Below, one piece after another: positions 1 through 4,162 of a DNA stretch of 9,154 nucleotides. How positions within the stretch are numbered: the stretch's first letter is position 1; each line of letters begins with the position of its first letter. Position numbers and translations under genes: made by a program. The notes under the pieces are model-generated. The model was not told the DNA's origin, did not search any database, and saw only the letters and a program-made list of their open reading frames with translations. The stretch is taken from contig JAPTWQ010000018.1 in the NCBI GenBank assembly GCA_028064945.1, positions 1 through 9,154 of the forward strand, in the 5' to 3' direction. The stretch comes from Nitrospiraceae bacterium. GTDB taxonomy: Bacteria; Nitrospirota_A; Leptospirillia; Leptospirillales; Leptospirillaceae.

Positions 1-24
1 TCATAATAAAGACGGAGAAGCAAG

Positions 25-636
25 TCAAAAATGAAGCTGGGTAAAGACATAAGCGGAAACAACGGGGCCATCCGGGGAGGGAAGATCGAAACACGACCCG
101 GTGGAGTATTCGTTGGAAAAGGAGAACGGCCAATGGTGGGGATCCGTCATCGTCACATAGTGCAGAAGACGAGAGGAGAACCAGGCGCGATCCGCGTCGA
201 ATGGCGACGACTCAATGGTCGAGATGGTCCTCTCCTCGACGGAGCGGGGATCGAGCGTCCCGAGAGCCGACAGAAAGAAATCGGACACAGAGGGAGGAGC
301 GACGGCATCGGCCAGGTGTTTGATGCGCAGGATTGACGCATAGCGGACCAGGTCGGATTCCGTCAGCGTGGTCCGATCGGGAGCGAAGCCAAGAGAGAGG
401 ATCGTCTCACGAGAGGGGTTTCCGCCAAAAAAGTCCGGGTGATAGCGAAGAAGGTATGCGGGACAACCGACCACGGAGGGCAGGGCGATGGCCAGATGGG
501 CAAAAGAATCGCTTTCGGGTCGACTTTGAAGGCGGGCCGTCACTTCTTCGAAGGCCTCGTCGGCCAGCTCCTCCGGGGAAAACCCCTCGAGGTCCGACAG
601 CCGGATCCCGAGGCGAAAACAGCGCAATGCGTACAT
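25..636 (-). CDS. Hypothetical protein, 203 aa, second gene after the header of the left operon
   Basis: I do not recognise this protein. The frame is open further upstream (to 837), but the start at 636 is chosen because GGGAGG sits 4 bases before that ATG and because upstream starts would overlap deeply with the preceding gene. The product is soluble-looking, with no signal peptide or clear membrane segment. The N-terminal part (about 5-45) is rich in acidic and leucine residues and probably helical. The middle has hydrophobic patches (LAIALPSVVGCPAYLL, about 48-63), and the C-terminal third is aromatic- and serine-rich. It lies 16 bases downstream of the 188-aa gene and is probably translated from the same mRNA starting at the 1406-1434 promoter. 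The stop is TGA at 25-27. No catalytic motif is visible. Existence as a gene is well supported by spacing and ribosome binding site; function is unknown. Confidence 0.75.
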   Translation of the reverse strand: MYALRCFRLGIRLSDLEGFSPEELADEAFEEVTARLQSRPESDSFAHLAIALPSVVGCPAYLLRYHPDFFGGNPSRETILSLGFAPDRTTLTESDLVRYASILRIKHLADAVAPPSVSDFFLSALGTLDPRSVEERTISTIESSPFDADRAWFSSRLLHYVTMTDPHHWPFSFSNEYSTGSCFDLPSPDGPVVSAYVFTQLHF

Positions 637-652
637 ACAACCTCCCGACAAA

Positions 653-1219
653 TTAGCCCTGTGGCACGGGATAGACGTTTGTGGAGCCAAGTTCCTGGAC
701 GGCCCCTTGCCACGTTGTTTTCCTGCTGGTAAACCGGAGAAGTCCGTCACCGGCCACAGCGGCCCAGAAACGCAGGACATTTTTCTCGAAAGAATCGACA
801 GGCACCAGGCGGAGATCGTGGAGGGGGAAAAATCCACGGCGCTTGTCCGAAAATTCGAGCGTCATAATCGTCTCGATTTCCGCAACGATTCCGACATCCT
901 CATTGTCCCGACCCTGGAAGCAAAAGGCGTCGCCAATGCGCACTTGCCGGCCGTTCCTCAGGCAGGCGTTACGGAACTCGGGCGGATTGGCCGGATCGTC
1001 CAGCGCGAAAGGATTGTACGGCAAAATGGCAGGACGTGGATCTTCCTCGTATTCCCGGCCGTCGAGCGTCAGCAAGGCCACCCGCTTACCCTCCGCGAAG
1101 AACGCCAGAGGAAACTCAGGAATGTTGGGAAAAGCTTCCAACCCCCCCCACACACCACAGGCATCACTAGAGCCGATATAGAAGGCCCGCTCTCCGGGCA
1201 ACCAAGTACGAAATGCCAT
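653..1219 (-). CDS. Hypothetical protein, 188 aa, follows the 49-aa membrane gene in the left operon
   Basis: This is an unrecognised protein beginning MAFRTWLPGERAFYIG. The frame extends 14 codons upstream, but the ATG at 1219 is preferred: AAGGAGG (1227-1233) lies 7 bases upstream and overlaps the TGA of the 49-aa gene, as in a tightly coupled operon. The exact same ribosome binding site and spacing occur before the unrelated 203-aa gene at 5221-5832, because both sit at the edge of a 260-bp duplicated module. The sequence has many beta-prone stretches (VALLTLDG, RQVRIGDAFCF, VGIVAEIETIMTLEF), suggesting a small mixed or beta-rich soluble fold. No signal peptide, membrane segment or catalytic motif is evident. 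It is followed after 16 bases by another unknown gene. Gene reality is well supported; no function is proposed. Confidence 0.78.
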   Translation of the reverse strand: MAFRTWLPGERAFYIGSSDACGVWGGLEAFPNIPEFPLAFFAEGKRVALLTLDGREYEEDPRPAILPYNPFALDDPANPPEFRNACLRNGRQVRIGDAFCFQGRDNEDVGIVAEIETIMTLEFSDKRRGFFPLHDLRLVPVDSFEKNVLRFWAAVAGDGLLRFTSRKTTWQGAVQELGSTNVYPVPQG

Positions 1220-1232
1220 CACCACTCCTCCT

Positions 1233-1382
1233 TCACGAGACATACCAAAGCAAAAGAGCAAAGACGATCTTTAAAAAGAGCATCAGGGCAAGAGCCGATC
1301 CCAGGGCCATCACGACGGAGTCCACGGGATCGGAAAACATTTTGTCATGAAAGACTTCGAGCTTACTGGCGATCTTTTTCAT
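1233..1382 (-). CDS. 49-aa single-pass membrane protein, copy 1 (too short for the usual ORF cut-off)
   Basis: A small gene starts at ATG 1382, with a perfect AAAGGAGG (1389-1396) 6 bases upstream, and stops at TGA 1235-1233. The protein begins MKKIASKLEVFHDKMFSDPV and ends ALLLWYVS. Residues 1-20 are charged and probably amphipathic. Residues about 22-48 are strongly hydrophobic with one lysine near position 38, so a single membrane helix is likely. A second copy at 5846-5995 differs at only three residues (S6E, M15I, L44A), while five further codons differ synonymously, which supports real coding selection. It is the first gene after a sigma70-like promoter in both copies and is coupled to the following gene (13-base gap). 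Possible roles include a small membrane regulator, holin-like or conjugation-envelope peptide, but nothing in the sequence decides this. Confidence 0.8.
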   Translation of the reverse strand: MKKIASKLEVFHDKMFSDPVDSVVMALGSALALMLFLKIVFALLLWYVS

Positions 1383-1405
1383 GTCCGGCCTCCTTTGTTA
1401 TATAT

Positions 1406-1434
1406 ATTGTATATAATTTAAAAGGGAAAGTCAA
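1406..1434 (-). promoter_or_regulatory. Sigma70-type promoter of the left operon, with AT palindrome over the -10
   Basis: On the minus strand TTGACT (1434-1429) is followed after 17 bases by TACAAT (1411-1406), close to the consensus -35/-10. A start around 1397-1400 would give a leader of only about 15-18 bases, with AAAGGAGG at 1396-1389 almost at the 5' end. The -10 lies inside a perfect inverted repeat TTATATA-5 nt-TATATAA (1398-1416), which could be an operator or simply AT-rich -10 context. Copy 2 at 6019-6047 keeps the same elements. Confidence 0.75.
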
Positions 1435-1443
1435 CGGAGCGAA

Positions 1444-1476
1444 CTAGAATCGACGGGCGAACAGGACGGGCGAGGA
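1444..1476 (-). pseudogene. Lytic transglycosylase 3' remnant (last 10 codons and stop)
   Basis: Read on the minus strand these bases encode SSPVLFARRF followed by TAG, matching the C-terminal SSPILFARRF-TAG of the intact transglycosylase gene at 6057-6575. Upstream of 1476 the similarity ends abruptly and plus-strand tnpB sequence begins. The remnant shows that the header module was copied, or truncated, together with part of its upstream neighbour. It is not an independent gene. Confidence 0.85.
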
Positions 1477-1477
1477 C

Positions 1478-1573
1478 AGGCTGTATTCCTGTCCATGTTG
1501 CGGGATGGAAAAGGATCGGGATCATAACGCCTCTCTGAACATTTTGAGACTCGGGATGGAGTCTCGGGGTTAG
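1478..1573 (+). pseudogene. tnpB: tnpB 3' fragment (C-terminal zinc-finger and RuvC-III part)
   Basis: The only transposase-type coding sequence on the plus strand. In the frame ending at TAG 1571-1573 it reads RLYSCPCCGMEKD followed by RDHNASLNILRLG and MESRG. The CPxCG half of a zinc ribbon followed by DRDxNAxxNI is the hallmark C-terminus of TnpB (OrfB, IS200/IS605 and IS607 families), the RNA-guided nuclease related to Cas12. Only about 31 residues of a normal protein of roughly 400 remain. The break is at 1476/1477, where the sequence switches to the duplicated transglycosylase tail, so nearly all of the gene has been deleted. It cannot make an active protein. The downstream hairpins at 1566-1612 fit the matching transposon right end. 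Confidence 0.85.
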
Positions 1574-1612
1574 CCCCCGGAAGCTCCGGCGCTTACGCCG
1601 GTGAGCAGTCAC
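1546..1612 (+). ncRNA. Candidate reRNA 3' scaffold / right end of the tnpB element
   Basis: Immediately overlapping and following the tnpB stop are three plus-strand hairpins: GAGACT/AGTCTC (1546-1551 with 1560-1565), GGGG-TTAG-CCCC (1566-1577), and CCGGCG-CTTA-CGCCGG (1586-1601), the last extendable by GCT/AGC across a two-base bulge. The segment ends in GAGCAGTCAC (to 1612). TnpB guide RNAs (reRNA, also called omega-RNA) are made from the 3' end of tnpB, with the scaffold ending in a hairpin at the transposon right end and the guide taken from flanking DNA, so 1613 onward would be the guide. I recall this GAAGC-hairpin-GCAGTCAC ending from tnpB right ends, but this is memory, not a search. 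The fragment has no visible promoter, so expression is uncertain. Confidence 0.55.
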
Positions 1613-1647
1613 CTCTATCCTGTCACCGAGCGAGGCACGCCTTATAT

Positions 1648-1672
1648 CTCCGGCCTGCACGCCGGAGTTTTA
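1648..1672 (+). terminator. Possible plus-strand intrinsic terminator
   Basis: CTCCGGC (1648-1654), a six-base loop and GCCGGAG (1661-1667) form a perfect 7-bp stem followed by TTTTA, and a second T run occurs at 1678-1683. In the plus direction this could end transcription arriving from the tnpB fragment. In the minus direction, where the genes lie, the stem is followed by ATATAAG rather than a T tract, so it is a poor terminator for the operon ending at 1707. The stretch 1613-1706 holds nothing else I can identify. Confidence 0.4.
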
Positions 1673-1706
1673 CGGCGTTTTTTCGATAAACGCGCCACAC
1701 TTTCCT

Positions 1707-2063
1707 TTAGTGCGGGATCTGTTTCCCACAGAGGGAAGCGATCTTCGCCTCCAGACTCTCGATGTGCCCGAGAAGTTTTGAGATATCGGTTCGGGCATGG
1801 GAGACGAAGAGGGCGTTGGCGGTAGCCCGTTCTGGCGGGATTTTCCCGTAAGGGAGACCAGGATCTCCCCACTCCCCATGGACAACTTCGAGGACCGGAA
1901 CATCCACCGATTGGCTCCATATCTGTCCGCAGTCGCATTCTCCGTGATGGCAAGCACGCCAAGGCCCCGGCGTGGCTTTCTCGGTCCGTTCCCGGATTTC
2001 GCGGATTTCGTCAGAAGTCATGATTCCCGCAAGAATCCCCTCGTGGTGTGCGTTCGTTTCCAT
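1707..2063 (-). CDS. Phage-type hypothetical protein, 118 aa, last gene of the central operon
   Basis: The protein carries IREIRERTEKATPGPWRACH near the N-terminus and ANALFVSHARTDISKLL followed by a helical heptad-like HIESLEAKI near the C-terminus. This layout (ATPGPW early, then A.F..HAR.D...LL) is familiar from small phage and plasmid proteins of unknown function, in the style of Ea22-like or accessory proteins; that is recall, not a search. A Cys/His-rich stretch CHHGECDCG (about 38-46) could bind a metal. The start at 2063 has GGGGA 4 bases upstream. The ATG at 2021 (MTSDEIREI) has GGGA close by and fits the usual family start equally well, so the true product may be 104 aa. It lies 60 bases after the ImmA-like gene and ends just before the tnpB scar. 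Confidence 0.72.
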   Translation of the reverse strand: METNAHHEGILAGIMTSDEIREIRERTEKATPGPWRACHHGECDCGQIWSQSVDVPVLEVVHGEWGDPGLPYGKIPPERATANALFVSHARTDISKLLGHIESLEAKIASLCGKQIPH

Positions 2064-2123
2064 GTATTCCCCTTTTTGTAGTTTTCTCTTTTTTTGTCCG
2101 TATAGGGTGAGAAAGTGATTCCG

Positions 2124-2594
2124 TCAGTTGAAAAAGCCCAGATTTTGAAGCCGATAGATCATGGATGTAGAGGAAACATCGAAATGCTTGGAAAGTTTGT
2201 CCACCGACGTTATTTTTTCTTTGTCCACAAAAAATCTCACGGCGGGTTCAGGCATAAGGAGGGCTACCGCAAAACGATTCGCCTCAACCTCTTTCCTGTC
2301 CCGGACATTCTCAAGAAAATTGGAGACGGGATCTCGAAATTCTGGACCGTGGTTCAGGACAAAGTGTCCCAATTCGTGGGCCAGGGCGAATCTTCGGCGA
2401 AGAGGATTCTCGGAAGCATTAACTTTAACCAAAGGTCTCTTTTTTTCTTCCAAACTGAATTCACCACTGACGGAAAGAGAGGAATCGTTCACGATGGTGA
2501 TTTTCATCCTTCGGGCGATTTCGTGAACATCGACCGGGACGATTAGTTCCCAATATTTCTCGATGATTCGACAGGCCATGCTTTCGATATCCAT
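2124..2594 (-). CDS. ImmA/IrrE-family zinc metallopeptidase, 156 aa
   Basis: Residues 71-81 contain the HEXXH zinc site in LAHELGHFVLNH (H73, E74, H77), followed about 27 residues later by EVEANRFAVALLMP (102-115), whose E104 is the expected third ligand. This pair defines the ImmA/IrrE (DUF955, COG2856) family. The C-terminal VDKLSKHFDVSSTSMIYRLQ segment (131-150) is the family's usual helix-turn-helix-like tail. Family members such as ICEBs1 ImmA cleave a phage-type repressor to induce a mobile element; others act as stress regulators or as antitoxin-processing proteases. No HTH repressor is visible in this window, so the substrate is unknown. The start at 2594 lies one base past the TGA of the preceding 176-aa gene. 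A longer TTG-started form (to 2660) would overlap that gene by 65 bases and is not preferred. Confidence 0.88.
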   Translation of the reverse strand: MDIESMACRIIEKYWELIVPVDVHEIARRMKITIVNDSSLSVSGEFSLEEKKRPLVKVNASENPLRRRFALAHELGHFVLNHGPEFRDPVSNFLENVRDRKEVEANRFAVALLMPEPAVRFFVDKEKITSVDKLSKHFDVSSTSMIYRLQNLGFFN

Positions 2595-2595
2595 C

Positions 2596-3126
2596 TCAGC
2601 GAATTCCCTCGATTTCTTCCGCAAGTTCCTTGAGTCCTTTGGCAAGACGTCCTTTGACAAGATCGGGCTTCCTGCCTTGCCAACTGTTTTGCCAAAGACT
2701 GCTCGACAGAAGCGCCATCAGCTTCTCATGGATTGCGTCCAGTTCCGGATCGCTACGCTCCGCACGGTAGGTCGGATCCCCGTTCTCCACCCCGTCGAAG
2801 ATCCGAACCACCGTGCGTTTATCGGAGGTCTTGGCCAGGACGACCGCCCGAAGAATGTTTTCCGGAAGAAGATTGCGATCCGGATCGGCAAGGTCGCAAT
2901 AATGGGACGAGTATTTCCCGATCGTTCCCTCTTCGATCAGTTCAACCGACACCTGGAATCCTTCTCCGTCTGGCGGAATGAAAAGGGCCGATTCTTCGGG
3001 ATGTCCCATCGCCGCTTTCCGGATCTCGCCGGAAAGGGTCAGCAGCCCCTCTTTGGTTCCGATGATCCGCGCATCTCCGTGAAATAATTTCTGCCCGAGA
3101 ATCAGAAGCTCTTTGTTCTTTGACAT
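2596..3126 (-). CDS. Hypothetical protein, 176 aa, upstream partner of the ImmA-like peptidase
   Basis: Not recognised. The ATG at 3126 (MSKNKELLILGQKLFHG) is chosen because AAGGA lies about 8 bases upstream and because further upstream codons run into the preceding gene. The protein looks soluble: an N-terminal alpha/beta-like half (to about 105, with VVLAKTSDKRTVVRIFDG) and a C-terminal helical region (about 125-176) ending in the charged stretch LVKGRLAKGLKELAEEIEGI. No catalytic motif, HTH or membrane segment stands out. It ends one base before the start codon of the ImmA-like gene, so the two are probably translationally coupled. In some mobile elements the gene preceding immA encodes its repressor target; there is no DNA-binding motif here to support that role, so I make no such claim. 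Confidence 0.74.
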   Translation of the reverse strand: MSKNKELLILGQKLFHGDARIIGTKEGLLTLSGEIRKAAMGHPEESALFIPPDGEGFQVSVELIEEGTIGKYSSHYCDLADPDRNLLPENILRAVVLAKTSDKRTVVRIFDGVENGDPTYRAERSDPELDAIHEKLMALLSSSLWQNSWQGRKPDLVKGRLAKGLKELAEEIEGIR

Positions 3127-3143
3127 TGGCGTGGTCCTTGTTT

Positions 3144-3446
3144 TTAGGTGTTGGGAAGATTTCTTCCTTCGATGATTGCGTGAGATCCACGTTCCGATCC
3201 AATCTCTTTGCTGGTGAATGCGAGACATTCTTCCCTCTGAACCCTGACGACCTTCACCAGTTCGAAATACTCTCCGGGATATTCCCGGGCGAGACGGTTG
3301 TACTCATCCGTGGCGACCCTTTCGCACCTTCCGGAGTAGACGACAGGAAGCCATGTCTCCTTGACCGACCGGACCTGTTGCCGGATTTCGTACTCCACGA
3401 TCTCGGCAGGATTCCCGACCGGCATGAGCGAGCCAATCGTGCTCAT
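3144..3446 (-). CDS. Hypothetical protein, 100 aa
   Basis: A small soluble-looking protein, MSTIGSLMPVGNPAEI at the start and EGRNLPNT at the end, of unknown function. Its start codon shares ATGA with the stop of the upstream 123-aa gene, which fixes the start and implies coupled translation. It stops (TAA) 17 bases before the next gene. The central YPGEYFELVKVVRVQREECLAF region (about 55-76) is strongly beta-prone and resembles segments of small phage or plasmid proteins, but this is an impression only. Two cysteines (about 40 and 73) are not arranged as a recognisable metal site. No signal peptide or membrane segment is seen. Confidence 0.72.
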   Translation of the reverse strand: MSTIGSLMPVGNPAEIVEYEIRQQVRSVKETWLPVVYSGRCERVATDEYNRLAREYPGEYFELVKVVRVQREECLAFTSKEIGSERGSHAIIEGRNLPNT

Positions 3447-3817
3447 CAGTCATCCTCGCATTCCATTCGGAGGTTCTTGACCCATTCCTCCGAAGGGAGA
3501 TCTCCGGTGGCGTCCGGGCACATTCCGAGGAATTCATAAAGGGACCGACGTTCGCTTTCCGGAGGAAAAATGAAAACATCGGAAAAATGGGAACGAGAAA
3601 CCTCAAGCGAGAAAGGAAAGGTTTCCTCCCGATGGAAGGTCGCCAGACCACTGATGCGGACTCGCTTTCCGATAAGGGATTCAAGGAAAGATTCCCAATC
3701 CTCTTTGAGGACAAACCGCGTCACCGAGGGATCTTCGGGAAGAATCCCTGGGCGAAGAAAGTACCCGGATTCATCTCGTTGCAGAATCCCCTCGACTGAT
3801 GTCAGATAGGATTTCAT
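3446..3817 (-). CDS. Hypothetical protein, 123 aa, starts at the IscB-tail repeat boundary
   Basis: The protein reads MKSYLTSVEGILQRDESGY onward. Its middle part IGKRVRISGLATFHREETFPFSL (about 49-71) has the look of a small beta-barrel (OB-like) segment, and the C-terminus MCPDATGDLPSEEWVKNLR (about 99-117) resembles a short conserved tail of uncharacterised proteins, some encoded beside toxin genes. That resemblance is from memory and weak. No toxin is recognisable in the neighbouring 100-aa gene. The start codon is the ATG of an ATGA whose TGA stops the upstream chimeric ORF. The 171-bp iscB-derived repeat ends at this same position, so the native upstream region and ribosome binding site of this gene have been replaced by transposon sequence. 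The 3' end overlaps the next gene by ATGA. Confidence 0.74.
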   Translation of the reverse strand: MKSYLTSVEGILQRDESGYFLRPGILPEDPSVTRFVLKEDWESFLESLIGKRVRISGLATFHREETFPFSLEVSRSHFSDVFIFPPESERRSLYEFLGMCPDATGDLPSEEWVKNLRMECEDD

Positions 3818-3984
3818 CCGATTGCGCGGGAAACCTCGGCAATCATGCCGGGGAGGGATAGCGCCTGTTCCCGCATTCCTTTCTGTTTGGCTATCTGTGA
3901 ATATCCGTACCCGTTGGCCCGCTGGAGAAGCCGGCAGTGCTTGTGGGAGATCACCTGGACCACGCCGGATCCTGTCCGGACGTT
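3814..3984 (-). repeat. 171-bp iscB 3'-end repeat, copy A
   Basis: Matches 8041-8211 without gaps (offset 4227), with 7 mismatches by my count, about 96% identity. It encodes the last 56 or so residues of IscB (NVRTGSG to AEVSRAIG) and includes the imperfect hairpin near the end. Of the seven differences, five change an amino acid, as expected for unconstrained sequence. The match ends at the ATGA that forms the next gene's start. Confidence 0.9.
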
Positions 3985-4161
3985 GTTTTGAAAGATGGAT
4001 TTGGGAGAGGGAATTCCGCCCCGAAGGGCGGCGGTTCCACTCCTGTGAGTTGCCCAGGTTGATGATTCGGAACGAACGCGATCAATCATCTGACTTTCGC
4101 TGAGCCGTGTCTCGTCTGGTTTTAGTCCCGAAAATTTTGCGAGCTTGTTTTCTATCGACAT
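3814..4161 (-). CDS. Chimeric 115-aa ORF ending in an IscB C-terminal tail (iscB remnant)
   Basis: The ORF starts at ATG 4161, one base after the TAA of the 349-aa gene, with a weak GGGA about 8 bases upstream. Residues 1-59 (MSIENKLAKFSGLKPDE and on) are unrecognised. Residues 60-115 are the IscB tail, identical to that of the iscB gene at 8041 apart from five substitutions, including the IscB-typical ISHKHCRLLQRANGYGY. No RuvC or HNH part is present, so it cannot be a nuclease. The most likely origin is an IscB transposon insertion with internal deletion, giving a short derivative translated in the operon. The first 30 or so residues may be native coding sequence or merely read-through of transposon left-end DNA. 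The frame stays open across the fusion, but there is no evidence the product has a function. Confidence 0.6.
   Translation of the reverse strand: MSIENKLAKFSGLKPDETRLSESQMIDRVRSESSTWATHRSGTAALRGGIPSPKSIFQNNVRTGSGVVQVISHKHCRLLQRANGYGYSQIAKQKGMREQALSLPGMIAEVSRAIG
3834..3853 (-). other. Imperfect right-end hairpin of the iscB element, copy A
   Basis: On the minus strand CCCCGGCA-TGAT-TGCCGAGG forms an 8-bp stem with one C/A mismatch, ending 18 bases before the repeat boundary. IS200/IS605-type elements carry subterminal imperfect hairpins recognised by the Y1 transposase, and this position fits a right end. The second copy is at 8061-8080 with a changed loop and an unchanged stem. Confidence 0.6.
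4010..4073 (-). ncRNA. Structured segment, possible remnant of the IscB omega-RNA (HEARO RNA)
   Basis: On the minus strand GTTCC (4073-4069) pairs with GGAAC (4038-4034), enclosing CCTG/CAGG (4058-4055 with 4045-4042). It is followed at once by CCGCCC-TTCG-GGGCGG (4031-4016), a perfect 6-bp stem with a C(UUCG)G tetraloop, and the palindrome GGAATTCC (4017-4010). It sits directly upstream of the iscB tail copy. In IscB transposons the omega-RNA (HEARO) gene lies immediately upstream of iscB, so an internally deleted element would place omega-RNA sequence exactly here. The assignment is inference: the hairpins also fit inside an open reading frame, and I cannot compare with the intact element, whose omega-RNA region lies beyond the right edge. 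Confidence 0.4.
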
Positions 4162-4162
4162 G

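Larger units (their letters stand above)
1217..1476 (-). repeat. 260-bp header repeat, copy 1
   Basis: This segment matches 5830-6089 without gaps (constant offset 4613) with 16 mismatches by my count, about 94% identity. In transcription order it contains the last 10 codons and stop of a lytic transglycosylase gene, a promoter, a ribosome binding site, the 49-aa membrane gene, and the AAGGAGG plus ATG of the following gene. Identity stops exactly at that start codon on one side and at 1476/1477, inside the transglycosylase sequence, on the other. The genes downstream of the two copies are unrelated. Confidence 0.9.

Noticed and set aside
1..24. ATG on the minus strand at position 4 as the start of another gene
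   Set aside because: Only one codon is inside the window and there is no convincing ribosome binding site before it, so it cannot be supported.
25..837. Longer 270-codon version of the leftmost gene
   Set aside because: The first 67 residues overlap the 188-aa gene and look like frame-shadow sequence. A good ribosome binding site sits before the internal ATG at 636.
1418..1660. Minus-strand 80-codon frame across the tnpB scar
   Set aside because: It runs antisense through the tnpB fragment and into the promoter, has no ribosome binding site, and is not kept in the second copy of the module.
1546..1670. Cluster of GC-rich hairpins considered as a tRNA or other structural RNA gene
   Set aside because: No cloverleaf, no T-loop GTTC motif and no CCA-type acceptor pairing could be formed. 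The tnpB right-end explanation fits position and sequence better.
2124..2660. Longer 178-residue start for the ImmA-like gene
   Set aside because: It would need a TTG start inside the preceding gene, with a 65-base overlap. The ATG at 2594 sits right after that gene's stop.
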